Positions 44,484-53,017 of a stretch of DNA of 64,000 nucleotides are shown here, piece by piece; position 1 is the stretch's first letter; the number at the start of each line of letters is the position of its first letter. The translations under genes and the position numbers were made by a program. Source of the stretch: PSRI01 sp041484195 (GTDB lineage Bacteria > Bacteroidota > Bacteroidia > Chitinophagales > Chitinophagaceae). The DNA is taken from NCBI GenBank assembly GCA_041484195.1, contig JBGPHC010000022.1:1-64000 (forward strand), read 5' to 3'. Under the pieces are notes generated by a model. That model was not told where the DNA came from, made no database searches, and saw only the letters and a list, made by a program, of their open reading frames with translations.

Positions 44484-45612
44484 GAGAGAATGAATGGAGG
44501 AATCTTTCGTATAGTTTTTCATATTGGGGAACGATACGGTGTATGTCAAATCTTTCAGCCTGCTTCCTGGCACTCGCCTTAAAATGATGCAGGGTTTTCT
44601 CATCTTTCAAAATATCTATGGCATATTGGCTCATCTGGCCTACATTTCCTACCGGGGCCATGTATCCGTTTTCGCCCTGCCTGATGATTTCGGGTAATCC
44701 GCCTACATGAGAAGCTACTACCGGTGTGCCGCCTGCCATGGCTTCCAGGGCGGAAAGTCCAAAACTTTCATATTCAGAAGGCAAAAGGAATAGATCGGCG
44801 ATGGCGAAGATCTCTTCCATATCCTGTTGCTTTCCCACAAACCTGACTTCATCGCAAATGTCCAATTCTCTGCAAAGGTCCTCTGCCATGGGTCTTTCCG
44901 GTCCATCACCTACCAGCAGAAGTTTGGAAGGAATGATTTCGTTCAGTAGTTTGAATACGTGGATCACGTCGGGAATCCTCTTGATCTTCCTGAAATTGGA
45001 TGCGTGCAATATGATCCTCTCTCCGTGAGGAGCAATGACTTTCTTAAATGCATCAATGGGCCTCTTTGAAAATCTTTTCAGGTCCACAAAATTGTATATC
45101 ACTTCAATTTCCTTCTCAATATCAAAAGTCTTGTAGGTTTCTTCTCTCAGGTTTTGAGACACGGCGGTTATCGCATCGCTTTGATTAATTGAAAACGCTA
45201 CCACGGGGGCATAGGTCTTGTCCCTTCCTACAAGGGTAATATCCGTTCCATGGAGTGTGGTAATAACAGGGATAAATCTATTTTCCTTCTCCAGAATTTT
45301 TTTGGCCATATAAGCCGCCGCCGCATGAGGAATGGCATAATGCACGTGCAGCAGGTCCACATTATTGTTCTTCACCACATCCACCATGGTGCTGGCCAGG
45401 GCCGTCTCATAAGGTGGGTAGTCAAACAGCGGATAGGTGGGTACCCTCACTTCATGATAAAATATATTGGCGCTGAAACCGGTGAGCCTCACTGGTTGCT
45501 GATAGGTTATGAAGTGAACATTATGGCCCTTATCTGCCAGGGCCTTACCCAGTTCCGTAGCCAATACGCCGCTTCCACCGAAAGTGGGATAACAAACTAT
45601 TCCTATATTCAT
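44470..45612 (-). CDS. bshA: N-acetyl-alpha-D-glucosaminyl L-malate synthase
   Basis: BshA joins GlcNAc from UDP-GlcNAc to L-malate, the first step of bacillithiol synthesis. The 380-residue GT4 enzyme begins with the BshA-specific NIGIVCYPTFGGSGVLATELG and has HVHYAIPHAAAAY, then the GT4 donor site with PSEYESFGLSALEAMAGGTPVVAS, including the E-x7-E motif. A near-consensus -7 box (TACCTTCG, 45643-45650 minus strand) precedes the ATG. Its last 14 bp overlap the end of the EnvC-like gene on the other strand. No bshB or bshC is seen here. The secreted PIG-L protein at 30445 is unlikely to be BshB. Confidence 0.94.
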   Translation of the reverse strand: MNIGIVCYPTFGGSGVLATELGKALADKGHNVHFITYQQPVRLTGFSANIFYHEVRVPTYPLFDYPPYETALASTMVDVVKNNNVDLLHVHYAIPHAAAAYMAKKILEKENRFIPVITTLHGTDITLVGRDKTYAPVVAFSINQSDAITAVSQNLREETYKTFDIEKEIEVIYNFVDLKRFSKRPIDAFKKVIAPHGERIILHASNFRKIKRIPDVIHVFKLLNEIIPSKLLLVGDGPERPMAEDLCRELDICDEVRFVGKQQDMEEIFAIADLFLLPSEYESFGLSALEAMAGGTPVVASHVGGLPEIIRQGENGYMAPVGNVGQMSQYAIDILKDEKTLHHFKASARKQAERFDIHRIVPQYEKLYERFLHSFSLNAV

Positions 45613-45893
45613 ATGCCTGCAATCAATTTTTACAAGAATATGCGAAGGTAAACATTAAAAGTCTTTGTGCATTCCGGGTGGGAAGAGCGGCATTCTTCAA
45701 TCCTGCCAGCCATCTTCTCCATTATGTATCTGTAAGAGTAGGTTTAATAGAACAGCAGATGGGATTGGGTTAATGGAAGCCTGGAATCCCTGTAAATTAC
45801 CAGCCCCAGGGCCCCGTTTACCCTTGCCCGGGATTAAGCCAGACATGGATGATTCATATTAATTAGGTAATTTGGAGTCTCAAGGAACATGCT

Positions 45894-46274
45894 ATGAGAA
45901 AATTTATCTGGATTATTCTCACAATAATCATCGTAGCGCTCGGCATATTCGTGTATTGGAAATATTATTTTGTTTTTGGAGAGGGCGCCAAATCAGGCGA
46001 TCTCAATTACCTGGTCAGGAAGGGATATGTGTTTAAGACCTATGAAGGGAAACTCATACAGACCGGACTTCGCTCCAAAGCGCCCAATACTATACAATCC
46101 AATGATTTTGATTTTTCAGTCACAGACAGGAAGATAGCGGATTCCCTGATGGCCAATTCGGGAAAAGAATTCAATCTGCATTACAAGGAATATCTTGGAA
46201 CCTTGCCCTGGCGCGGGTTCAGCAAATATGTGGTGGACAGTATTATCTCCATGAAAGAGCCTACCCTTCGCTAA
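45894..46274 (+). CDS. Hypothetical membrane-anchored protein
   Basis: This 126-residue protein has one N-terminal membrane helix (about 4-27, IWIILTIIIVALGIFVYWKYYFVF) and a small extracytoplasmic domain starting with EGAKSGDLNYLVRKGYVFKTYEGKLIQTG. Proteins of this shape are widespread in Bacteroidota, some carrying a misleading sugar-dehydrogenase label; I see no dehydrogenase motif. It lies 22 bp upstream of the M28 peptidase gene and is probably co-transcribed. The 281 bp before it hold no other gene. Confidence 0.8.
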   Translation: MRKFIWIILTIIIVALGIFVYWKYYFVFGEGAKSGDLNYLVRKGYVFKTYEGKLIQTGLRSKAPNTIQSNDFDFSVTDRKIADSLMANSGKEFNLHYKEYLGTLPWRGFSKYVVDSIISMKEPTLR

Positions 46275-46296
46275 AAAAATCGCTAATCCAAACAAC

Positions 46297-47670
46297 ATGA
46301 AGTATTTATTTTTGACAGCCTTTTTACTAACGGGCATGGGTATGGTATGTGCCCAGAACAATGACTCCCTGGTCATCAGAAAAATCGCCGATGAGATCTT
46401 AACAAAAGGGCAGGCTTATAACAACCTTCGAATCCTGTGCAAGCAGATTGGTCCACGTTTATCGGGATCGGCACAGGCGGCCAAGGCCGTTGACTTTACA
46501 TTCTGCAAGATGAAAGAAATGGGGGCGGATACGGTGTTCCTCCAGGAATGCATGGTGCCACATTGGGTAAGGGGCAAAAAAGAGGAAGCCAGGATCTTAT
46601 ACCCTAATGGGACCAGCAAATCGCTAAGGGTATGTGCCCTGGGTAATTCGGTGGCCACGCCTGAGAAAGGCCTCACGTCCACCGTGATCGAAGTGAGATC
46701 ATTTGCCGAGCTGGGGGAGTTAGGGACGGAGAAGATCAGGGGCCATATTGTTTTTTTCAATTACCGGATGAACCCACTCTTTGTGAACACTTTCAGGGCC
46801 TATGGCGACGCCTACCAGTATAGGGGCAGCGGGCCAGCCATGGCCGCTAAATATGGAGCAATTGGGGTCATGATCCGTTCGCTGGCTTCTAACGCTGATG
46901 ATCACCCGCATACTGGCGTTACTGGGTATGTGGATTCCGTCCGGAAAATCCCTGCCATCGCGCTCAGTACTAATGACGCTGATCTATTGAGCCGGGAATT
47001 GAGGAAGAGAATCGTAATACGGGTATTTTTCAAAACGGATTGCCGCATGCTGCCGGATGTAAAGTCCTACAATGTGGTTGGCGAGTTGAAGGGGACTGAA
47101 TTTCCCGATGAAATAGTCACCGTGGGCGGCCACCTGGATTCCTGGGACCTGGCGGAAGGAGCCAATGATGACGGCGCGGGTTGCGTGCAGAGCATGGAAA
47201 TCATCAGGACATTCAAGACGCTGGGGATCCAGCCCCGTAGAACCATCCGTGTGGTAATGTTCATGAACGAGGAAAACGGATCGAGGGGTGGTGATAAATA
47301 TGCTGAAATTGCCAGAACGGAGGACAAGAAATTTATTTTTGCGCTGGAGAGTGACGCAGGAGGATTTACGCCCCGCGGTTTTGGATTCACGGCATCTACA
47401 TCTCAAAAAGCCAGAATCTGGGAATGGAAGAAACTCTTTGAACCCTATGGCATCTCTGAATTTTACGATGGTAGTGATGGGGCCGATATTGAACCACTGC
47501 AGGGGATGGGGACGGCCCTCGCTGGCTTAGTGCCCGATTCCCAACGCTACTTCGACATACACCATGCAGAAACGGATGTGCTGGAAGCCGTGAGTGTTCG
47601 GGAACTTAACCTGGGCGCTATCAATATGGCAGGACTGATCTATTTGGCGAGTGAGTATGGGATGAAATGA
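46297..47670 (+). CDS. Secreted M28 family zinc metallopeptidase
   Basis: This 457-residue exopeptidase is exported by a signal peptide (1-20, ending VCAQ). After a PA-type insert (about 115-245) comes the M28 catalytic core. Zinc ligands and catalytic acids appear as His279 and Asp281 (GGHLDSWD), Asp291 (GANDDGAG), Glu325 and Glu326 (FMNEENGS), Asp353 (ESDAGGF) and a late His in YFDIHHAETD. The co-catalytic two-zinc site is therefore complete. It follows the small anchored protein by 22 bp. Carboxypeptidase Q-like or aminopeptidase activity is most likely. Confidence 0.92.
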   Translation: MKYLFLTAFLLTGMGMVCAQNNDSLVIRKIADEILTKGQAYNNLRILCKQIGPRLSGSAQAAKAVDFTFCKMKEMGADTVFLQECMVPHWVRGKKEEARILYPNGTSKSLRVCALGNSVATPEKGLTSTVIEVRSFAELGELGTEKIRGHIVFFNYRMNPLFVNTFRAYGDAYQYRGSGPAMAAKYGAIGVMIRSLASNADDHPHTGVTGYVDSVRKIPAIALSTNDADLLSRELRKRIVIRVFFKTDCRMLPDVKSYNVVGELKGTEFPDEIVTVGGHLDSWDLAEGANDDGAGCVQSMEIIRTFKTLGIQPRRTIRVVMFMNEENGSRGGDKYAEIARTEDKKFIFALESDAGGFTPRGFGFTASTSQKARIWEWKKLFEPYGISEFYDGSDGADIEPLQGMGTALAGLVPDSQRYFDIHHAETDVLEAVSVRELNLGAINMAGLIYLASEYGMK

Positions 47671-47675
47671 GTGCA

Positions 47676-48398
47676 CTAGTTATTGGGAGCAGTTGCCAGC
47701 AATAGGAATATCACCGGCTTCTTGTGCAGGTCGGGTTTTTGTTTTTTCCATTCACCTATTGATTTCGTGTGAATGAATTCATCGGGCGAAGTAATACTGG
47801 CGGCAATGCATAACCGCGTTCCCGGATGGCAGCATTTCAATATGGTATCCAGCATCTGGTTATTCCGATATGGGGTTTCAATGAAAATCTGCGTACAGGA
47901 ATCCCTGGCGGATACCCCTTCCAGATCCCTGAGCGCTTTCATCCTTTTTGGCGCGTCGATAGGCAGATAACCCACAAAGCGGAAACGCTGTCCATTCATC
48001 CCGCTTGCCATCAACGCTAATAATACGGAACTGGGTCCAACAAGGGGTTTCACTACTACTCCCAGGGATTGTGCGGCCTCCACAAGCACCTGTCCGGGGT
48101 CGGCAACACCCGGGCATCCCGCTTCACTGATAATACCCACATTTTTTCCGGCCCTGAGTCTCGAGACAAAATTGGATTTGAGTTCTTCTTCGGCCTTATG
48201 TATCGTGAACCATTCATAATCATCAATCTTCATTTCCTTCCATAATGACTTGAGAAATCTTCTCGCGGTCCTTTCATTTTCCACAAAGAAAACCTGACAT
48301 TCTTTTACTTTATCGAGTACATAAGCGGGGATCGTTTCGATGGCCTGCTCGTCAATAACTGAAGGAATGAGATAAACTATAGGTGAACTTGTAGTCAT
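47676..48398 (-). CDS. RsmI-like SAM-dependent methyltransferase (tetrapyrrole methylase fold)
   Basis: This 240-residue protein has the tetrapyrrole methylase fold of RsmI, which 2'-O-methylates C1402 of 16S rRNA. The SAM-binding features are VYLIPSVIDEQ in place of the usual LYVVATPIGN, then VGIISEAGCPGVADPG, the strongest signature, and VKPLVGPSSVLLALMASGMNG. Length is shorter than classical RsmI (about 280), and the N-terminal loop is diverged, as in a Bacteroidota-specific subgroup. The rRNA target is thus inferred. It is convergent with the M28 gene (5 bp). Confidence 0.82.
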   Translation of the reverse strand: MTTSSPIVYLIPSVIDEQAIETIPAYVLDKVKECQVFFVENERTARRFLKSLWKEMKIDDYEWFTIHKAEEELKSNFVSRLRAGKNVGIISEAGCPGVADPGQVLVEAAQSLGVVVKPLVGPSSVLLALMASGMNGQRFRFVGYLPIDAPKRMKALRDLEGVSARDSCTQIFIETPYRNNQMLDTILKCCHPGTRLCIAASITSPDEFIHTKSIGEWKKQKPDLHKKPVIFLLLATAPNN

Positions 48399-48439
48399 GA
48401 AGGCAAATTAGACATCCTGTTAGAAATTTTTCCGCCCGA

Positions 48440-49207
48440 TCAATTGGCAAACTCTTCTTTTTGATGATACAGGCTAATGGTAGCCGCGATAACCGCATAA
48501 GCCGGCGCCAGAACCCATCCAATAACAATGAGCCCGTGCATGAAATAGAACATCATTCCATTCCCGATGGCCAGGCCTTTGTGTTTGCTGATGAATTCGA
48601 TGCTTTGTGAAGGTGAAAGCTTATGCCGCTCGCTGCTATAATCCAGCATGGAAAATCCGTAATAGTAACACTCAACGAATAATGCCAGCAAGGGAGTAAC
48701 CCAGCCAACCAAAGGAATAAATGAAAGAATCAGGATGGAAATGGTATAAACGGTTTGCCAGAGGGCATTGCGCAGGGCCAGCCTAATCCCTCTCGCAATA
48801 TCCTTCATCAATTGTTTCAGGCTAAATGGAAATTCTTTGCCTTCTATGATGGATTCCGTTTTCTCACTCAGATAACCAAAAACAGGAGATCCCACAATCA
48901 GCCAGATATATTTGAACCATGAAAAATAGAGTAACATGAGGATCATCCATAACATGATGCCGCCAAGCGCGAAAAAAAAGCCAAGCAAACTGCTCTGCAT
49001 CTTATCCACCCAGCTTCGTAAACCAGTATGTACTATGAGCAATTCAATCAGGTAAGTGGCGCTCTTGCTGAAGAAATACATGCTTACTACGAACAATATG
49101 GCATAAATGATACCCGGGATGATGATCCATTTCCACAAACGATGTTTTCGGATAAACTGATGCGCTTTGAAATAGGACTGGAAAGCTATTACAATCTCTT
49201 TAAGCAA
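48440..49207 (-). CDS. EI24/CysZ-like membrane protein
   Basis: This 255-residue inner-membrane protein has about five hydrophobic segments and the EI24-domain pattern seen in CysZ-like proteins, with YLSEKTESIIEG, GIRLALRNALWQTVYTISILILSFIPLVGW and a C-terminal membrane pair. CysZ carries sulfate, but many Bacteroidota EI24 proteins have no tested substrate and the neighbours here give no sulfur link. The longest frame starts at TTG (49207); there is no in-frame ATG nearby upstream, so the start is uncertain. The 41 bp to the RsmI-like gene on the same strand allow co-transcription. Confidence 0.8.
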   Translation of the reverse strand: MLKEIVIAFQSYFKAHQFIRKHRLWKWIIIPGIIYAILFVVSMYFFSKSATYLIELLIVHTGLRSWVDKMQSSLLGFFFALGGIMLWMILMLLYFSWFKYIWLIVGSPVFGYLSEKTESIIEGKEFPFSLKQLMKDIARGIRLALRNALWQTVYTISILILSFIPLVGWVTPLLALFVECYYYGFSMLDYSSERHKLSPSQSIEFISKHKGLAIGNGMMFYFMHGLIVIGWVLAPAYAVIAATISLYHQKEEFAN

Positions 49208-49486
49208 AATGCAAAGGTTTTTACTACGGTTTTTGTAAAATTATTAGCGGACTCAGGGATTGAATTTGCATCAAACCTACGGGAAACAGTTTATTGGGCA
49301 AAGAACTGGCGAAAATATTTGAACCTGATAAGAGTCATGACGCAGTCAGCTTGAATGCGGATGTCAAATCCGGGGCCGTCGCAATGGTGTAGGAGACATA
49401 TGAAGTAATCAAATTTAGCTAAAGAGATTGGAACTCTTCCTGCCCGGTGAATGATTCTTTAAATAAAATTATATATTTAGGCCGAT

Positions 49487-50092
49487 ATGAAAAAGCTGGA
49501 TCTGGAATTCTATGGACGCCCCAATGTAATTCGTATAGCGAAAGAATTATTGGGTAAGGTGCTCACCACAACAATTAATGGCATTACCACATCGGGAAGA
49601 ATTGTTGAAACGGAAGCTTATAATGGAGTTGGAGACCGGGCTTCCCATGCATGGGCGGGAAGGCGAACACCCCGCAATGAAATCATGTACATTTCATCGG
49701 GAACTGCGTATGTATATGTCTGTTATGGCATCCACCATCTCTTCAACGTGGTGACAAATGCGAATGAAATCCCCAACTGCGTCCTGGTACGCGCTGTAGA
49801 ACCGCTAATTGGCGTTGAAACCATGCTGTTACGCTGCAGTAAGCAGAAATTAGATCGTACTTTGACCTCGGGCCCAGGCAATGTTTCCAGAGCATTGGGC
49901 ATCCAGGTTCTGGATTCGGGCGAGGATTTAAGGGGAAATAAGGTCTTCATAACGGATGACGGATTCCATTTGCAACCTAAGATGATCGTCGCAGGCGCCA
50001 GGATCGGAGTGGAATCCGCGGGGGAGCACGCGTTGCTGCCTTATCGCTTTGTTGTAAAAGGCAATATTTATGTGAGCGGCCGCAGACGTTGA
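49487..50092 (+). CDS. DNA-3-methyladenine glycosylase (AAG/MPG family)
   Basis: This 201-residue base-excision repair enzyme flips out and removes alkylated purines and hypoxanthine. Landmarks of the AAG fold are ETEAY (41-45) with the catalytic Glu, HAWAGRRTPRNEIMY (54-68), and YGIHHLFNVVT (80-90). The later LTSGPGNVSRALGI and RIGVESAG are also family-typical. Length is standard. The symporter gene follows 30 bp downstream on the same strand. Confidence 0.95.
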   Translation: MKKLDLEFYGRPNVIRIAKELLGKVLTTTINGITTSGRIVETEAYNGVGDRASHAWAGRRTPRNEIMYISSGTAYVYVCYGIHHLFNVVTNANEIPNCVLVRAVEPLIGVETMLLRCSKQKLDRTLTSGPGNVSRALGIQVLDSGEDLRGNKVFITDDGFHLQPKMIVAGARIGVESAGEHALLPYRFVVKGNIYVSGRRR

Positions 50093-50122
50093 TGGCTGAA
50101 TCCTGAAACTAAACTATAGAAA

Positions 50123-51352
50123 TTGACCAGCCATACATCAAAGGTTCAACCACCACCGGTGCAGGAGAAATCACTCACCTATAGGATCCTTACCCATCTA
50201 TCCTTTTGGGTTTTATTGTCGGTGATTACAGGAATCTTATTCGGACATTATTTTCCGCAGCAGGCTGTGCAGACTGAATTCCTCGCCAGGATTTTCATAT
50301 ACGTCATCAAACTATTCATCGGCCCCATCATTTTTCTTACCATCGTACTTGGTATCAGCGGAATGGGAAGCCTGGGAAAGGTTGGAAGAATTGGCATAAA
50401 ATCAATACTGTATTTTGAGATAGTCACCAGCATTGCCCTGGTGATCGGTATTTTGGTCGCTGATATACTGAAGCCTGGAAAAATCAACAGGGAGGGATTG
50501 TCTATTCAAAACCCGGGGAAATACACCGCCGATGCCAGTCATGGAATCAATTGGGGTGAATTTTTCATGTCTAATTTCACTTTGCAGGTTCTGGCATTGG
50601 CCATCATAGTTGGGATCATAGTCAACCTGTCTTCCCGCACGGATCGGATCAGCCTTTTGCTGAAGGGCATTTCCAAATGGGTGTTTCTGCTTCTGCGATT
50701 CGCAATGTGGCTGGCTCCCCTGGGCGCTTTCGGAGGCATGGCATCAACGGTGGGGAAATTTGGCCTCCAGACCCTTCTTCCATTAGGCAAACTATTGATC
50801 GCTGTTTATTGTACCATGATCATTTTCATTTTTGGAGTCCTGGGATTGATACTCCGGTATTACAAATTCAGTATTTGGAAATTTTTGAAACAGATCAGGA
50901 ATGAATTTCTGATCGTGCTGGGAACTTCTTCCTCCGAAGCGGCCTTACCCAGTTTGATGAAAAAGCTGGAAACGATGGGTTGCAGTAAATCCGTTGTGGG
51001 GTTGGTAGTGCCCACGGGATATTCCTTCAATATGGATGGCACTTCCATTTATTTGTCCATGTCTGTCATTTTCCTCGCCCAATTATACAATGTCCCTTTA
51101 ACATTTGTGGAAGAGTTGGGGGTGATCGGGATTTTGATGCTGACTTCCAAAGGCGCGGCTGGTGTTACAGGAAGTGGTTTCGTGGTATTGGCATCCACGC
51201 TCACGGCGATTCATAAAATTCCACTCGAAGGACTCGCGTTCCTGCTGGGCGTTGATAAATTCATGAGTGAAGCCAGGGCCATCACCAATATGATCGGAAA
51301 TGGCGTCGCCACTATTGTGATAGCAAAAACAGAGAAGGAGTTTCAGCCATAA
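50123..51352 (+). CDS. Dicarboxylate/amino acid:cation symporter (DAACS family)
   Basis: This 409-residue membrane carrier takes up dicarboxylates, glutamate or aspartate with sodium or protons. It has eight hydrophobic segments and two hairpins. Signature motifs include LGTSSSEAALPSLMKKLE (the serine-rich HP1 loop), VPTGYSFNMDGTSIYLSM and TSKGAAGVTGSGFVVLA, then DKFMSEARAITNMIGNGVATIVIAK, with the Asp of the substrate site in the DAACS pattern. The start is not ATG: TTG at 50123 follows an in-frame stop, and GTG at 50159 is an alternative that still precedes the first helix. Specificity cannot be read from sequence. Confidence 0.92.
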   Translation: MTSHTSKVQPPPVQEKSLTYRILTHLSFWVLLSVITGILFGHYFPQQAVQTEFLARIFIYVIKLFIGPIIFLTIVLGISGMGSLGKVGRIGIKSILYFEIVTSIALVIGILVADILKPGKINREGLSIQNPGKYTADASHGINWGEFFMSNFTLQVLALAIIVGIIVNLSSRTDRISLLLKGISKWVFLLLRFAMWLAPLGAFGGMASTVGKFGLQTLLPLGKLLIAVYCTMIIFIFGVLGLILRYYKFSIWKFLKQIRNEFLIVLGTSSSEAALPSLMKKLETMGCSKSVVGLVVPTGYSFNMDGTSIYLSMSVIFLAQLYNVPLTFVEELGVIGILMLTSKGAAGVTGSGFVVLASTLTAIHKIPLEGLAFLLGVDKFMSEARAITNMIGNGVATIVIAKTEKEFQP

Positions 51353-51403
51353 AGAACAAAGCCTCCCCATCCCGGATCGCAACCCTCAATCATCTCACTT
51401 CGT

Positions 51404-51411
51404 TATCTTTG
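51404..51411 (+). promoter_or_regulatory. -7 promoter box of ubiE
   Basis: TATCTTTG matches TAnnTTTG and lies 6 bp before the ATG at 51418, overlapping an in-frame TTG that would otherwise be the first start codon. It supports 51418 as the start. Confidence 0.55.
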
Positions 51412-51417
51412 CAGGCC

Positions 51418-52161
51418 ATGACCAGTTTTGAGCACGATACCATTGTTCCTTACAGGGATTCTTCACTCACCAAGAAGCAGCAGGTGGCAGAAATGTTTGA
51501 CCGGATTGCTTTCAGGTATGATTTTCTAAACAGGTTTCTGTCTGCCGGAATTGACAGAAGGTGGAGAAAGAAGGCCCTGATGCAGCTTACGTCAGAAAAT
51601 CCTAAAATGATATTGGATGTGGCTACCGGCACAGGAGATATGGCGATCATGGCATGTGAATTGCTGACTCCGGTTAAAGTTGTGGGAATCGACATTTCAG
51701 AGAAAATGCTCGCTATTGGCAGGGAAAAATTGTTAAAGTCGGGTTTGGAAGGCCAAATTGAACTGCAAGTGGGTGATAGTGAGACAATAAACTTTCCAAG
51801 GGATTCGTTTGATGCAGTAACCGTGGCCTTCGGAGTCCGCAATTTTGAGCATCTGGAACTGGGTCTGGCAGAACTGCACCGGGTGTTAAGACCCGGAGGC
51901 AAACTCGTAATATTAGAATTTTCAAAACCCAAAATAACAGGCATAAAACAACTTTACAATTGGTACATGGGAACAATTGCACCGGCATTGGGAAAATTAT
52001 TTAGTAAGAATAAAGACGCCTACCAATACCTCAATGAATCCGTGCAGCACTTCCCGGAAAGAGAAGAATTTGTGAAAATTTTAAACCACACGGGATTTAC
52101 CAACACATCATGCAAAAATTTAAGCCTGGGTATCTGCGGTATTTATTGCGGCGTAAAATAA
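51418..52161 (+). CDS. ubiE: Demethylmenaquinone methyltransferase
   Basis: UbiE/MenG methylates demethylmenaquinone to menaquinone, the respiratory quinone of Bacteroidota. The class I SAM-binding site is in DVATGTGDMAIMA, with GIDISEKMLAIGREK and the family signatures FDRIAFRYDFLNRFLSAGIDRRWR and AVTVAFGVRNFEHLELGLAE. The frame is open from TTG 51409, but ATG 51418 (247 aa) is chosen because a -7 box overlaps the TTG. Its last 52 bp overlap the start of porT in another frame; ubiE-porT adjacency is conserved in Bacteroidota. Confidence 0.95.
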   Translation: MTSFEHDTIVPYRDSSLTKKQQVAEMFDRIAFRYDFLNRFLSAGIDRRWRKKALMQLTSENPKMILDVATGTGDMAIMACELLTPVKVVGIDISEKMLAIGREKLLKSGLEGQIELQVGDSETINFPRDSFDAVTVAFGVRNFEHLELGLAELHRVLRPGGKLVILEFSKPKITGIKQLYNWYMGTIAPALGKLFSKNKDAYQYLNESVQHFPEREEFVKILNHTGFTNTSCKNLSLGICGIYCGVK

Positions 52162-52874
52162 TTCTGTCGTTCATTCTTGTATTGGGTTTTGTCAACATTT
52201 CTTTCGCACAGCTTCGTGAAAGCCTGAATCTGCCCAACCACGACGATAAACCCTACTATTTTGGGATCGTTCTGGGATACAATGTTTCCAATTATAATAT
52301 TTCACATTCACCTTATTTCCTCCAGCAGGACAGCATTTCGTCAATTGAAAGTGTGAACAGTGGTCGCATACATCTTGGCATAGTCGCCAATCTCCAGTTG
52401 TCTAAGAGATGGGATATTCGTTTTTACCCCCTGAATCTTATTTTCAGCCAGAAGAAGTTTCAGTATGATCTCAAATATCCCGACCCGGATGACGGAGCCA
52501 TCCGCAAGACGCAAAGAGTCGAATCCATTGTGATGAGCTGGCCCCTGCAGGTAAGATTGAAGAGCGACCGGATCAGGAATTTCCGGGTTTACACGCTCGC
52601 AGGTCTGAAATTTGACTATGACCTGGCTTCCAATGCGGGAGCCACCAATGCCGACAACCTGCTCAAAGTGAAAAAAAGTGATTTCGGCTATGAACTGGGT
52701 ATCGGATTTCAATTCTTTTATCAATATTTTATCCTCTCGCCTGAAATCAAGATCAGTAATGGCCTGGGTAATGTGCTGGTTACAGATCGTACGTTGAAAT
52801 ATTCCAATGTCATTGACAGACTCAATTCCAGGATGATCATGTTTTCGCTCCATTTTGAAGGAGGAGGCCTCTAG
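52110..52874 (+). CDS. porT: Type IX secretion protein PorT
   Basis: PorT is an outer-membrane barrel protein of about 250 residues required for T9SS secretion and gliding. The export signal ends at ISFAQ, followed by the PorT-typical LRESLNLPNHDDKPYYFGIVLGYN. Later strands include RWDIRFYPLNLIFSQKKFQYD and IVMSWPLQVRLKSDRIRN, ending in MIMFSLHFEGGGL. The ATG at 52110 lies inside ubiE; a TTG at 52146 that starts right before the signal peptide core (LRRKIILSF) is an alternative that shortens the overlap to 16 bp. Position after ubiE strongly supports the assignment. Confidence 0.9.
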   Translation: MQKFKPGYLRYLLRRKIILSFILVLGFVNISFAQLRESLNLPNHDDKPYYFGIVLGYNVSNYNISHSPYFLQQDSISSIESVNSGRIHLGIVANLQLSKRWDIRFYPLNLIFSQKKFQYDLKYPDPDDGAIRKTQRVESIVMSWPLQVRLKSDRIRNFRVYTLAGLKFDYDLASNAGATNADNLLKVKKSDFGYELGIGFQFFYQYFILSPEIKISNGLGNVLVTDRTLKYSNVIDRLNSRMIMFSLHFEGGGL

Positions 52875-53017
52875 TGTGGTAGAGCAGGTATTAACAGTGC
52901 TTACCAATATCAGGGTTCTCAATAACGGGGAGGGATACTGTCTTACGAAAACTTCCTGACGGGGACAATAGAGAAATGGAATCCCTCGTCTTTCTCTTTT
53001 TGATTGTGGAATCTTCC

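Noticed and set aside
49028..49354. 108-codon plus-strand frame overlapping the start of the EI24 gene
   Set aside because: Mostly antisense to the EI24 N-terminal helix; no family match.
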